Position numbers and translations under genes: made by a program. From positions 1-64,000 of the forward strand of contig CBDUYN010000037.1 in NCBI GenBank assembly GCA_965371445.1: a DNA stretch of 64,000 nt, given 5' to 3'. Below are positions 6,932-16,201 of the stretch, in pieces (the stretch's first letter is position 1; every line of letters begins with the position of its first letter). This DNA comes from DASWIG01 sp965371445 (lineage in GTDB: Bacteria; Acidobacteriota; Thermoanaerobaculia; Multivoradales; J023). The notes under the pieces are model-generated. The model saw only the letters and a program-made list of their open reading frames with translations, ran no database searches and was not told where the DNA came from.

Positions 6932-8032
6932 TCAATCCTGCGAGAAGACGATCGCCACTGCGTCTTCGACGATCGGCCGCAGCTCGTCGGGCGTCACCAG
7001 GACCGGGTCTGTGTTGAGTAGCACGATCACCGCCACGTTCTCGTCGACGAGCCGCGAGAAGTAGCTGTGGAAGCCGACGTAGCCGCCCCAATGCCAGACG
7101 TGCCGGTAGGACGCGCCGCCAACCTCCATCTCGTCGACGTACCAGCCGTAGCCGTAGCTGCCGTACCCGGGGGTGTACATCTCCTCGAGGCTCGCCGCGG
7201 AGAGCAGCCCCTCGCCGAGGAGCGCCTGGTCCCACTTGTAAAGGTCCTCGACGCTCGCGTAGACCGCGCCCGCGGCGTAGGGGACGCTCGGGTGCAGGTA
7301 CCAGGCGACGACCGGCGGGTCGAGCGTCGCGTAGCCCACGGCCTTGTCGGGAAAGTCCACCTCGAAGGGATCGTAGCTCGTCCGGTCCATGCCCAGGGGG
7401 GCGAGGATGTTCTCCGCCAGGAAATCCCGGTAGGAAAGCCCCGAGACGTACTCGACGATGAGCCCCGCGGTGACGAAGTTCGAGTTGCTGTACTCGAAGG
7501 CGCTCCCCGGCGGAAAGCTCAAGGGCTCGTACAGGAAATAGTCGAACAGCTGCTCGGGGGTGTGAAACGTCCCGAACAGGGGCCAGAGGTCCGGGTGGTT
7601 CGTCATCTCGAGGATCCCCGACGACTGGCTCAGCAGATGGCGGATCTTGATCTGATCGCCGCCGGGATACCACGGGATGTATTGATCGATCGTGTCTTCA
7701 AGGCTCAAGAGCCCTCTCTCCCGGAGCATCAGGATCGAGGTGGCGGTAAAGGCCTTGGTCATCGAGGCGATAGCGTGGACAGTGTCCGCCTCGTTGGGGA
7801 TTTCCGCCTCGTAGTCGGCCATGCCGTAGCCGTCGGCGAGCAGCACCAAGCCGTCGCGGCCGACCAGGACGGAGCCGCTCAGCCCGTCCTCTTCCAGCTC
7901 CTCGAAGTAGGCCCTGAGCTCCTGCTTGACCAGGCCGTAGGCGTGGCCCTCGTCGGCCGCGGCCACCGCGGGGGATACCAAGCCGAGCGCCAGCGCGAGG
8001 CTGAGCGCCGCCAGCAATCGTAGCGTTTTCAT
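6932..8032 (-). CDS. Beta-lactamase-family serine hydrolase (class C-like), exported
   Basis: A protein of 366 residues with a signal peptide (MKTLRLLAALSLALALGL..AVAAA). The serine-hydrolase/penicillin-recognising fold is shown by S90-M-T-K93 (ASMTKAF), Y181-S-N183 (FEYSNSNF) and a late HWGGYVGF element in place of KTG. Members include esterases, D-aminopeptidases and AmpC relatives; the substrate cannot be told from sequence. Expected location is periplasm or outside the cell. The ATG at 8032 follows GGCAAGGAGACC. The 140 bp upstream is unusually AT-rich for this window and probably holds the promoter. It forms a single-gene unit. Confidence 0.88.
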   Translation of the reverse strand: MKTLRLLAALSLALALGLVSPAVAAADEGHAYGLVKQELRAYFEELEEDGLSGSVLVGRDGLVLLADGYGMADYEAEIPNEADTVHAIASMTKAFTATSILMLRERGLLSLEDTIDQYIPWYPGGDQIKIRHLLSQSSGILEMTNHPDLWPLFGTFHTPEQLFDYFLYEPLSFPPGSAFEYSNSNFVTAGLIVEYVSGLSYRDFLAENILAPLGMDRTSYDPFEVDFPDKAVGYATLDPPVVAWYLHPSVPYAAGAVYASVEDLYKWDQALLGEGLLSAASLEEMYTPGYGSYGYGWYVDEMEVGGASYRHVWHWGGYVGFHSYFSRLVDENVAVIVLLNTDPVLVTPDELRPIVEDAVAIVFSQD

Positions 8033-8171
8033 CGTCGGTCTCCTTGCCTGTGGAATGTGTGGGAATGAGGCGTAGCCTCCTTATTAAGAGGAGATACGCA
8101 AGGCAAGGTTTTAAGTTGCTTATTTCGTACTGGATGCTCGAAGATCACTTGACGGTTTAAATGTTTATAAG

Positions 8172-9077
8172 TTACGCAAGGAGCCGCTCGACCTCGGGAC
8201 GCGGCGTCGCCCCGTGGAGGATCGAGCGCACGAGGTTGTGCGGGGTGGCGTCGCCGAAGGTGAGAGCGACGAAGCCGCTGCGCACTCCCAGACCGAGGCG
8301 GCGGACGATCTCCTCGGCCGCCACCCCTTCGCCGGCGAGGCGCCGCACGTCGCCTTCGAGGTCCCGGAAACGCTCAAGCTTGCGCGCGATCGCCTCGCGT
8401 CCGCCCTCGACGAGAGGACGGTGACCGCAGAAAAGAACGTCGAAATCGAGCTCCAGGATTCGCTCCAGAGTCCGCAGCATGGCGGCGAAGTCCTCGTCGC
8501 GGCGAAAGATCCTCACCTTCTCGTGGATGAAGACGTCGCCCGAGAAAAGCCACCCTTCCTCGGCGACGTGGAAAACCACCTGGTCGACGGCGTGCCCCGG
8601 CGCCGCGACGACGCGTGCTTCGTAGGGACCCAGGGCGACGGTATCTCCCGGGATCGGTTCTACCTGTACAGGTCGCATCTTGCCCCACGCCATGTGCTGG
8701 TAGAAGGGGAGCGGCAGGTCGTGGGCGACGAGCCTCGCGGTCACCTCGCCGGCCAGAACCTCGACGCCCTCCCCGGCCAAGGCGGCGGCGTTGCCGGCAT
8801 GATCCTCGTGGTAATGGGTCAGAAGGGCGCGCCGGATCCCGGTGCGGCTCGCAAAGCCCACGACCTTGGAACGGGCAGCGGGGAAGGCCGAGTCGACCAT
8901 CGTGTCGCCGACGGCGTAGCAGTAGACCGGCATGACCTCGCGTCCGAAGTAGCGGCGCACGAGGCGCAGCACCGTCACACCCGCCATGTCGCGGGTCTGA
9001 AGACCCACCGTGTCGGGCCAGGGCCAGCGCGACCAGAGGGGGTCGAGGCGATGGTAGAGAGGTGTCTTGCGGGTCAT
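8172..9077 (-). CDS. Metallo-beta-lactamase-fold hydrolase
   Basis: The start is set at the ATG at 9077 (MTRKTPLYHRLDPLWSRWPW); the open frame upstream to 9311 overlaps the divergent lipoprotein gene and is not protein-like. About 301 residues. The metal-binding signature T-H88-Y-H90-E-D92-H93 (LLTHYHEDHAGN) is followed by AAPGHAVDQVVFH, GWLFSGDVF and a final FCGHRP, giving a complete dinuclear zinc site. This domain order (MBL plus a C-terminal helical region) is common in glyoxalase II-like and lactonase-like enzymes. The substrate is unknown. No signal peptide, so cytoplasmic. Confidence 0.88.
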   Translation of the reverse strand: MTRKTPLYHRLDPLWSRWPWPDTVGLQTRDMAGVTVLRLVRRYFGREVMPVYCYAVGDTMVDSAFPAARSKVVGFASRTGIRRALLTHYHEDHAGNAAALAGEGVEVLAGEVTARLVAHDLPLPFYQHMAWGKMRPVQVEPIPGDTVALGPYEARVVAAPGHAVDQVVFHVAEEGWLFSGDVFIHEKVRIFRRDEDFAAMLRTLERILELDFDVLFCGHRPLVEGGREAIARKLERFRDLEGDVRRLAGEGVAAEEIVRRLGLGVRSGFVALTFGDATPHNLVRSILHGATPRPEVERLLA

Positions 9078-9224
9078 GAGCGTCGCAACGAGGCCGGCCC
9101 CGTCCTCACAGACGATACTCCAAGACGACGACGGCAGCCCTCGAAACGGCTCCCTTGGACGCCGCGGGATCCTCTGGTAACGTCCGCAGCGAGGGAACCG
9201 ATGCCAAGAGGAGATCAGATCGTC

Positions 9225-9902
9225 ATGGAGCGCAGACCGTTTGTCCGGATTCTCGCCGGGGGCCTTCTCGTTTTCAACCTTCTTTTCGTGGCCTGCGGCG
9301 GCAAGGAGCAAGCTCCGCCGGAGCGGCGGGCGCCGTCCGCTCCGCAGGCCCAGGAGTCGGCGCCCCTGCCGGAAAAGGTCCGGATCCGCGCTCCCGACAA
9401 CAGCGTCCTGGTGGTCTTCCGGCTGGCTCAGGAGGAGATCTCGATTCCGCTAGCGGAGAAGCCGCGCCTCCTCAGCCGGCGCCGCGGCCGCGACGGCGTC
9501 CGCTGGATCGAGCGCGGCAAGGGAACGGTCGCCTTCGTCGACTGGGACGAGAACGGCCTTGCCGTCCGCAACGGCGAGAAAGAGCTGGTCTGGCGCCTGC
9601 GGATCATCGAGGACGGATGGAAAGCCGCCAACCGACCCAAGGGCCGCTTTCCGTTCGTGCTGCGCGGCGCGGGGAACCGCTTCACGCTGGTGCAAAACGA
9701 GGAACGGGTGCTCGGCCATTTCCTCTTCCAGCCGGGACGCGGCAAGATCAAGGTCTACGACGGCGAGGAGGTCCTCGTCTTCAAGAGCGGCGAGGCGCCT
9801 CGCAACACCGCTTTCGGCGTCCTGCTGCTGCCCGGAGGCAAGGCCGAGGCGGTGGCGCGTTACGTCGCGATGGCCGAGCTCTTGCTGCCTCGGGACGCCT
9901 AG
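9225..9902 (+). CDS. Putative lipoprotein of unknown function
   Basis: The ATG at 9225 lies 11 bases after AAGAGGAG; an in-frame ATG at 9201 is an alternative. The 225-residue product has a lipoprotein signal (ILAGGLLVFNLLFVACGG) with the lipid-modified Cys in FVAC. A Pro/Ala-rich linker follows, then a beta-rich domain with repeated short strands (VRIRAPDNSVLVVFRL, GKIKVYDGEEVLVFK). No known family recognised. It is transcribed divergently from the MBL gene and precedes the sigma factor by 121 bp. Confidence 0.75.
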   Translation: MERRPFVRILAGGLLVFNLLFVACGGKEQAPPERRAPSAPQAQESAPLPEKVRIRAPDNSVLVVFRLAQEEISIPLAEKPRLLSRRRGRDGVRWIERGKGTVAFVDWDENGLAVRNGEKELVWRLRIIEDGWKAANRPKGRFPFVLRGAGNRFTLVQNEERVLGHFLFQPGRGKIKVYDGEEVLVFKSGEAPRNTAFGVLLLPGGKAEAVARYVAMAELLLPRDA

Positions 9903-10023
9903 GAAGGCTGCGATCCCGGCCAGGGGGCCGACGTAGCCGAGATCCTCTCTTGCGCGTGTAAGAAACCCCCGCCGCCGACGTTTCCTACTGTGAGACGAAC
10001 CATGAACGCAGGAGGAGACGAAC

Positions 10024-10569
10024 TTGCTAGCCGCCGTAACCCACAGTGATCCGCTCCCGCCGCCCTCGGGCGACTTGGAGCGAATCTTCCAGCAGAGCCA
10101 CGGCCAGGTCTTCGCCACGGCCTACCGGATGACCGGTAGCGCCCAGGACGCGGAGGACGTGCTCCAGACCGTCTTCCTGCGTCTCCTGCGCCGCCAGGAC
10201 GAGCTCGACCTCTCGCCGAGCCCGAATAGCTACCTGCACCGCGCCGCGGTCAACGCGTCGCTCGACCTCATCCGTTCGCGGGCCCGCTCGCGGACGGTCC
10301 GCCTCGACGACTTCGAGGTCCCCGAAGGGCCCCACAAGAGCCCTGACCGCCTGCAGGAGGATCGCGAGATGCGCGGCCTGCTGCGCCAGGCCCTGCTGAC
10401 GCTGACACCCAAGAGCGCCGAGATCTTCTCCCTGCGCTTCCTCGAGGACTGCACCAACCGGGAAATCGCCAAGACCCTCGGGATGACACAGACGGCCGTG
10501 GGCGTGGCGCTCCACCGCGCCCGCAACCAGGTCAAGAAAGAGATTCGCTCGCTCACAGGAGGTAATTGA
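10024..10569 (+). CDS. ECF-type RNA polymerase sigma factor
   Basis: A protein of 181 residues with sigma region 2 (ERIFQQSHGQVFATAYRMTG, then QDAEDVLQTVFLRLL) and region 4 (LTLTPKSAEIFSLRFLEDCT and a TNREIAKTLGMTQTAVGVAL HTH). The start is a TTG at 10024 preceded by GGAGGAGA at a good distance; the first in-frame ATG is inside region 2. One base separates its TGA from the ATG of the next gene, which carries a FecR/anti-sigma module, so the pair is probably co-transcribed and the neighbour controls it. A short out-of-frame ATG ORF (10002) overlaps the start. Confidence 0.92.
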   Translation: MLAAVTHSDPLPPPSGDLERIFQQSHGQVFATAYRMTGSAQDAEDVLQTVFLRLLRRQDELDLSPSPNSYLHRAAVNASLDLIRSRARSRTVRLDDFEVPEGPHKSPDRLQEDREMRGLLRQALLTLTPKSAEIFSLRFLEDCTNREIAKTLGMTQTAVGVALHRARNQVKKEIRSLTGGN

Positions 10570-10570
10570 G

Positions 10571-13237
10571 ATGGCCAAGAACCAAGTCGACGAGCTGCTG
10601 GAACTAGCAGCATCCCAGATCCGCGAGACCGAGCCCGACCCGCAAGGGGTCGAGCAGGCCGCGGCGCGCGTATGGGCCCGGCTTTCGAGCTCGGAAGCGA
10701 GCACCGCGTCAAGCGCCGCCGAGGTCACGGAGATCCGTGGCTGCGAGGACTACCAGGCCCTGATCCCGGCCTTTCTCGCCGGCAGCCTGCCGCAGGCGCG
10801 CAAGATCCTGGTCGACGAGCACACCCGCGAATGTGTGCCCTGCCGCCGGGCGCTTCTCGAAGCCCGTGAGGGCAAGCCCGCTCGGCCCACTCCGCGGCGG
10901 CGCGAGACGACCCGCGTCATACCCTTTCCGGCCCCGGTGATGCGCTGGGCGCTCGCCGCGGCGCTCGTCGCGGGGATCGGCGCGACGCTCTACTTCGTGT
11001 CGGGCATGGTGCTCTACGGCGGCACGAGCGCCGTCGTCCAGACCGCCGACGCCGAGCTTTTCAAGGTGACCGAGTCGGGCCACCTGCCACTGAAGCCGGG
11101 CGACGAGATCCGCGAGGGCGAGGTGATCCGCTCCGGACGCGGCGGCGGTGCCGTCGTGCGTTTGGACGACGGCTCGCTCGTCGAGATGCGGGAGCGCTCC
11201 GAGCTGCGGGTCAAGGAAACCCGTGGCGGCACCACGATCGACCTGGAGCGCGGCAGCGTCATCGTCCAGGCCGCCGAGCAGCGCCGCGGGCACCTCTACG
11301 TCTCGACCGACGACTGCCTGGTCTCGGTCACCGGCACGATCTTCTCGGTCAACCACGGCACCAAGGGTTCGCGCGTCTCGGTGGTCGAGGGCGAGGTCCA
11401 CGTCAAGCACGGCGGCAAGGAGAGCATCCTGTGGCCGGGCGACCAGATCGCCACCCAGGAGTACCTGGCGGCGATCCCGGTGGAAAAAGAGATCGCCTGG
11501 AGCCGCGACGTCGACCGCTACGTCGCGCTCCTCCAAGAGCTCGCCGAGCTCCGCCGCGAGATCGAGAAGCGGGTCCCGGCGCCGGGGCTGCGCTATTCGA
11601 GCCGGCTGCTCGACCTGGTGCCCGAGGACACGGTCTTCTACGCCGCGATCCCCAACCTGGGTCCGACGATCGCCGAGACCCAGGCGGTGTTGAACGAGCA
11701 ACTCGACAAGAGCCCGCTGCTCCGGGAGTGGTGGCAGCAGCACGACACCAGCGGCCAGTTCGGCGAGCTGATCGACGGTGCGGTGTCAAAAATCACCGAG
11801 CTTTCCGAGTACCTCGGCGCGGAGACGGTCGTCACCGGCCAGATGAGTTTTCTCGAGCAGGAGTTCGGCGGTCCGCTGGTGCTGGCCGAGGTCAAGAGCG
11901 CGGCCGGTATCGAAGGCCTCGTCGAGGAGCTGGAAGCGAAGCTCGAGGAGGAGCTCCAAGAGGAGATCCACGGTGAGGTGGTCTTTCTCGACGATCCCCA
12001 CGCCGACGCTCCGGAGGCCAGCTTCTACGTCTGGCTGACCGGGGACCTGCTGGCGGCCTCGCCGAAGCTCGAGCCGCTGCGCCGGGTGGCGGAGGTGACC
12101 CAGGGGGCGTCGAACCCCTTCGTGGGCTCGGACTTCTACCGGCAGCTCGCGGCGCTCTACGAAGACGGTGCCGAGCTCATCGTCGCCGTCGACTTCGAGG
12201 AAGCGATCCGGACGACCATCTCTCACACCGGCAAAGGCGCAAACGGCGGGGTCGACGCCCTGGAGCGCCTCGGGGTGCTCAACGCCCAGCACCTGCTTTT
12301 CGAGCAGAAGCACGTCGACAAGACCTACTACCGGGCGTCGCTGACCTTCAAGGACTCGCGCCGGGGTCTGGCCTCGTGGCTCGCGGAGCCGGCGCCGATG
12401 GGGGCCTTGCAGTTCATCTCGCCCGACGCCCGTTTCGTCGCCGCGTTCGTGGTCGAGGACCCGGTGAAGCTTTTCGACGACATCGCGACGCTCGCTCCCG
12501 AGGGCGGCCAGGAGATCGCGGACCTTCTCGCCGACGTCGAGTCGCGCTTCGGCTTCAACCTGCGCGACGACTTCGCGGCGTCGCTGGGCGGTGAGTTCGC
12601 CTTCGCCTTCGATGGACCGCTGGTGCCCACTCCGGCCTGGAAGGTGGTCATCGAGGTCTACGACCCGGCCCGTTTCCAGTGGACCCTGGAGCAGAGCCTC
12701 GCCGAGGTCAACACCCTGCTGGCGCAGGAGGGCAAGGAGCCGATCGAGATCACCCAGGAGGAAGTCGGCGGACGAACCTACTACAGCGTGCCGACCGATC
12801 TCGCCGAGGTCCACTACACCTACGCCGACGGGTATCTCGTGATGGTGCCGAACCGCGGGCTCCTCGACCAGGCGCTCCGGTTCCAGAAGTCGGGCTACTC
12901 GATCGTCGACGCGGAGCGCTTCCGCGCGCTGCTGCCGGCCGACGGCAGGAACAACTTCTCGGCCCTGGTCTACCAGGACCTGGCGAGCGTCTTCCAGGAG
13001 GCCCTGAAGCTGAGCTCAGTGGCGCTCAACGAGGAGCAAAAGGCGGCCCTGGAGGAGATCCTCGGCGACCGTAAGCCCACCCTGGGCTACGTCTACGGCG
13101 AGCGCGACCGGATCGTCTTTGCCGCGGCGAGCGACAACGACGTGATGCTCTCGGTCCTGGAGGCCCTCGCCGGGCTGAAGAGCCCTCTGGGCCTCTCGGG
13201 GCTCACCGACCTGGCCTCGCCGCTCGGTAACATCTGA
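10571..13237 (+). CDS. Anti-sigma zinc-finger/FecR transmembrane protein with large C-terminal domain
   Basis: A protein of 888 residues. The cytoplasmic part holds a zinc-finger anti-sigma motif H84-x3-C88-x2-C91 (DEHTRECVPC). A transmembrane helix follows at about 124-146 (RWALAAALVAGIGATLYFVS). The FecR domain (about 160-290) includes RSGRGGGAVVRLDDGS and SVTGTIFSVN. The remaining 550 residues resemble DUF3352-type periplasmic domains (LDLVPEDTVFYAAIPNLG). FecR proteins normally read out TonB receptors with STN domains, so the receptor at 4265-6648 is a candidate partner; that link is inference. Coupled to the sigma gene by a 1-base gap. A hairpin terminator follows. Confidence 0.88.
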   Translation: MAKNQVDELLELAASQIRETEPDPQGVEQAAARVWARLSSSEASTASSAAEVTEIRGCEDYQALIPAFLAGSLPQARKILVDEHTRECVPCRRALLEAREGKPARPTPRRRETTRVIPFPAPVMRWALAAALVAGIGATLYFVSGMVLYGGTSAVVQTADAELFKVTESGHLPLKPGDEIREGEVIRSGRGGGAVVRLDDGSLVEMRERSELRVKETRGGTTIDLERGSVIVQAAEQRRGHLYVSTDDCLVSVTGTIFSVNHGTKGSRVSVVEGEVHVKHGGKESILWPGDQIATQEYLAAIPVEKEIAWSRDVDRYVALLQELAELRREIEKRVPAPGLRYSSRLLDLVPEDTVFYAAIPNLGPTIAETQAVLNEQLDKSPLLREWWQQHDTSGQFGELIDGAVSKITELSEYLGAETVVTGQMSFLEQEFGGPLVLAEVKSAAGIEGLVEELEAKLEEELQEEIHGEVVFLDDPHADAPEASFYVWLTGDLLAASPKLEPLRRVAEVTQGASNPFVGSDFYRQLAALYEDGAELIVAVDFEEAIRTTISHTGKGANGGVDALERLGVLNAQHLLFEQKHVDKTYYRASLTFKDSRRGLASWLAEPAPMGALQFISPDARFVAAFVVEDPVKLFDDIATLAPEGGQEIADLLADVESRFGFNLRDDFAASLGGEFAFAFDGPLVPTPAWKVVIEVYDPARFQWTLEQSLAEVNTLLAQEGKEPIEITQEEVGGRTYYSVPTDLAEVHYTYADGYLVMVPNRGLLDQALRFQKSGYSIVDAERFRALLPADGRNNFSALVYQDLASVFQEALKLSSVALNEEQKAALEEILGDRKPTLGYVYGERDRIVFAAASDNDVMLSVLEALAGLKSPLGLSGLTDLASPLGNI

Positions 13238-13263
13238 CCGGCCCTCTGCGTAGAGTCCCTTAA

Positions 13264-13289
13264 GCCGGCGGCTGCCGCCGCCGGCTTTC
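13264..13289 (+). terminator. Hairpin terminator after the FecR-like gene
   Basis: GCCGGCGGC (13264-13272) and GCCGCCGGC (13277-13285) form a 9-bp perfect stem with a TGCC loop, followed by TTTCT. It lies 27 bp after the stop codon. Confidence 0.75.
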
Positions 13290-13454
13290 TCGTCCCGGCT
13301 TTGCATCTCGGGCCTTTCACCTGAGAGGATAGGCCCGCGGACGTGTCGTTTCTCGTTCGCGATCTTCGCGAAACGCTCGTCCCTTTCCCTTCCAAGGGGA
13401 CCCACGTCCATCGGCAGGCCGCCCTCGACGGGAGCGGCCGTGAACGGGAGATTC

Positions 13455-14372
13455 ATGGAACCGATCATCGAGCTCGACGGCCTTTCGGTCAACTTCGGCA
13501 GCGTCCAGGCGCTCAAGGACCTGCGCGGTTCTTTCGGGGCCCACTCCATCGGACTTCTGGGGCCCAACGGCTCCGGCAAGACGACGTTGATCCACACCCT
13601 TCTGGGCTTCCACAATCCGGCGGCCGGCACGGCGCGGGTCTTCGGCAACGACATTCGCCACCAGGACAGGGCCGCCCGGGCGCTCATCGGCTACATGCCG
13701 GAGCGCGACAGTTTCATCGCCGGCATGTCCGCGGTCCGATTCGTCCGCATGATGGCGGAGCTTTCGGGGCTGCCGGCGGAAGCGGCTCTGGAACGCGCCC
13801 ACGAGGCCCTCTTCTACGTCGGGCTGGGCGAGTCGCGCTACCGCAACCTCGAGGAGTACTCCCAGGGCATGAAGCAGCGTGCCAAGCTTGCCCAAGCCCT
13901 GGTGCACGCACCGCGTCTGCTCTTTCTCGACGAGCCCACCAACGGCCTCGACCCGCCAGCCCGCGAGCGCATGATCGAGCTCATCCAAGAGATCCGCGAC
14001 ACCGGCGAGGTCCACGTGGTCCTTTCCTCGCACCTCCTGCGCGACGTCGAAGAGTGCTGCGAAGACGTCCTGATCTTGAAGAACGGCGAGATCGCCTACC
14101 ACTGCAACCTCGAGGAGGAGCGCCGTGCCAACCGCAAGTTCCTGGAGATCGAGGTGGGCGGCGACCGCGACGCGTACCTCGAAGCCCTGCGCGCGATGGA
14201 GATCGAATGCGCCCTCCAGAAGCGCCGCATCAAGATGGTGCTGCCGCCCGAGGTCGAGATCCGCGAGCTTTACCGGCTCGCCGCCGAGAAAAAAGTCGAG
14301 ATCCGTCACCTCGACTACAAAAAAGACTCGCTCCAGGACATCTTCCTGAAGGCCATGGACGAGGCCGCCTGA
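13455..14372 (+). CDS. ABC transporter ATP-binding protein (ABC-2 type)
   Basis: I prefer the ATG at 13455 (MEPIIELDGLSVNFG; GGGAG six bases upstream) over the GTG at 13440. About 305 residues. Walker A GPNGSGKTT (K42), signature YSQGMKQRAKLAQAL, Walker B LLFLDEPTNGLD and an H-loop VLSSHLL show an intact ATPase. The C-terminal ~80 residues form the extra domain seen in multidrug/lipid exporters (CcmA/NatA-like). First gene of a four-gene operon of two ATPase-permease pairs. Substrate unknown. Confidence 0.92.
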   Translation: MEPIIELDGLSVNFGSVQALKDLRGSFGAHSIGLLGPNGSGKTTLIHTLLGFHNPAAGTARVFGNDIRHQDRAARALIGYMPERDSFIAGMSAVRFVRMMAELSGLPAEAALERAHEALFYVGLGESRYRNLEEYSQGMKQRAKLAQALVHAPRLLFLDEPTNGLDPPARERMIELIQEIRDTGEVHVVLSSHLLRDVEECCEDVLILKNGEIAYHCNLEEERRANRKFLEIEVGGDRDAYLEALRAMEIECALQKRRIKMVLPPEVEIRELYRLAAEKKVEIRHLDYKKDSLQDIFLKAMDEAA

Positions 14373-14387
14373 GGAGAGACTCAAGAA

Positions 14388-15254
14388 ATGGCTGTCTACG
14401 AACGAACCTACCGCCGCTACCAGGGGCCGACGACGGCGCAGACGTGGCGTTTTCTCGTCTTGCCGCGCTACATCTTCAAGGACGTCTTCAAGTCGCGCAT
14501 TCTGGTCTTCTTCTACGCCCTGTGCTTCGTCTTTCCGCTGATCTTGTCGGTGGGGATCTATCTGTTCAACAACCTGGACCTGCTGGAACAGTTCGGCAGT
14601 TTTTCCGACGCTTTACAGGATTTCGAGATCGACGCCTGGCTTTTCATGCGTCTGCTTCGCGTCCAGGGGGCGTTCGCGGTGCTCCTGGCCATCGTCATCG
14701 GTCCCGGGCTCATGTCGCGCGATCTGGCGAACAACGGGTTGCCGCTTTATCTCAGCCGGCCGATCTCGCGCGCCGAGTACGTGCTGGGCAAGACTTCGGT
14801 GCTCTTTATCCTGCTCTCGGCGATCACCTGGGTACCGGGCCTCTGGCTCTACGCCCTCCAGGGCATCCTCGACGACGGCGACTGGATGACGAGGCACCTG
14901 CGGATCGCGGTAGGCCTCGTCGTCGGCTCGTGTCTGTGGATCCTTCTCCTCTCGCTCATGGCGCTCGCTTTCTCCGCCTGGGTGAAGTGGCGGCCGGTGG
15001 CGACGTTTACGATGTTTATGATCTTTCCCACGGGTCAGCTCTTCGCTTTCATGTGGAACCTGCTCTTCCATACCGAGTGGGGCTACGTCATCCACTCGCC
15101 GCGGCTCGTCACGATCGTCTGGGCGTGGTTTCTGGGCACCGACATACCGACGGGTCCGCCGGTTTTCATAGCCTGCCTGGCCTTAGCGGCGATGATGGGC
15201 TTTTGCCTCCTTCTCCTGCATCTGAAGATGCGTGCCTACGAGGTGGTGACCTGA
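14388..15254 (+). CDS. ABC-2 transporter permease
   Basis: A protein of 288 residues, MAVYERTYRRYQGPTTAQTW, a start typical of ABC-2 permeases that pair with this ATPase type. About six hydrophobic segments are visible (ILVFFYALCFVFPLILSVGI; VLLAIVIGPGLMSRDLAN; LFILLSAITWVPGLWLYAL; the last near LALAAMMGFCLLLLHL). Sixteen bases after the first ATPase. Its stop TGA overlaps the next ATG as ATGA, showing translational coupling. Confidence 0.88.
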   Translation: MAVYERTYRRYQGPTTAQTWRFLVLPRYIFKDVFKSRILVFFYALCFVFPLILSVGIYLFNNLDLLEQFGSFSDALQDFEIDAWLFMRLLRVQGAFAVLLAIVIGPGLMSRDLANNGLPLYLSRPISRAEYVLGKTSVLFILLSAITWVPGLWLYALQGILDDGDWMTRHLRIAVGLVVGSCLWILLLSLMALAFSAWVKWRPVATFTMFMIFPTGQLFAFMWNLLFHTEWGYVIHSPRLVTIVWAWFLGTDIPTGPPVFIACLALAAMMGFCLLLLHLKMRAYEVVT

Positions 15255-16201
15255 TGAGCGCCGAAATGATCGTCTTCGACAACGTCTCCAAGTTCTATGG
15301 CGAGGTCCTGGGCATCAACCGGGTCAACCTCAAGATCCCGAGCGGCATCACGGGGCTCGTGGGACCCAACGGATCGGGCAAGTCGACGCTCATGAACCTC
15401 GTCACTGGGCTCCTGGAGCCCACCGAGGGCGAGATCCGGGTGCTCGGCATGAGCCCGGAGGATCCGGAGCGGCTTTTCTCCGAGGTCGGCTACTGCACGC
15501 AGTACGACTCCTTTCCCCAGGGGATGACGGGGTACCGCTTCATTTACTCCTTCCTGAGGGTGCACGGCTTCACCCACGGCGAAGCCGACGACATGACCTG
15601 GAACGCTCTCGAGCTCGTCCGTCTGACCGACGCCGCCAAGCGCCGGGTCGGCGGCTACTCGAAAGGAATGCGCCAGCGCCTGCGGGTAGCCCAGGCCTTG
15701 AGCCACCGGCCGCGGGTCCTGGTGCTCGACGAGCCCCTGAACGGCCTCGATCCGATGGCCCGGGCCGAGGTGATCAACACCTTCCAGGGCATGGCCGAGG
15801 CGGGGAGCCACATCATCATCTCGAGCCACATCCTCCACGAGGTCGACATGATCTCCGACCAGGTCGTTTTGCTCTCGGGCGGCTACGTCATCGCCGAGGG
15901 CGACATCTCGGGCGTGCGCCAGGAAGTCGAGGCCGACCATCCGATCCAGATCCTCATCCGCTGCGACAAGCCGGAGGCGGTGGCGAGGGAGCTCTTCAAG
16001 AACGCTGTCATCACCGAAGCGAGCGTGAACGACGATGGCCAGGGCCTCCTGGTGCGGACCCGTGAGTCAGGGCGGTTCTACCTCCTCCTAAACGACATCG
16101 TCCTGGAGCAGGAAGTGGCAATCGAGACGGTGACCGTCGCCGATGCCGACGTCCGGGCGGTCTACCAGTATCTGATCGGTAATGAAAGGGAAGCGAGATG
16201 A
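15254..16201 (+). CDS. ABC transporter ATP-binding protein (second of operon)
   Basis: The start at 15254 is set by the ATGA overlap with the permease; the long ORF reaching back to 13343 is a shadow. 315 residues. Walker A GPNGSGKST (K43), Q-loop YCTQYDSF, signature GGYSKGMRQRLRVAQAL, Walker B VLVLDEPLNGLD and an H-loop ISSHIL. It has the C-terminal extension shared with the first ATPase, suggesting an old duplication within the operon. The last codons overlap the next gene (ATGA at 16198). Confidence 0.92.
   Translation: MSAEMIVFDNVSKFYGEVLGINRVNLKIPSGITGLVGPNGSGKSTLMNLVTGLLEPTEGEIRVLGMSPEDPERLFSEVGYCTQYDSFPQGMTGYRFIYSFLRVHGFTHGEADDMTWNALELVRLTDAAKRRVGGYSKGMRQRLRVAQALSHRPRVLVLDEPLNGLDPMARAEVINTFQGMAEAGSHIIISSHILHEVDMISDQVVLLSGGYVIAEGDISGVRQEVEADHPIQILIRCDKPEAVARELFKNAVITEASVNDDGQGLLVRTRESGRFYLLLNDIVLEQEVAIETVTVADADVRAVYQYLIGNEREAR

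Noticed and set aside
8214..9902. 562-residue ORF fusing antisense MBL sequence with the lipoprotein
   Set aside because: The lipoprotein signal peptide and SD place the start at 9225.
13343..16201. One 952-residue ABC protein
   Set aside because: The upstream 640 codons read out of frame through the first ATPase and permease; the real gene starts at 15254 with an ATGA overlap.
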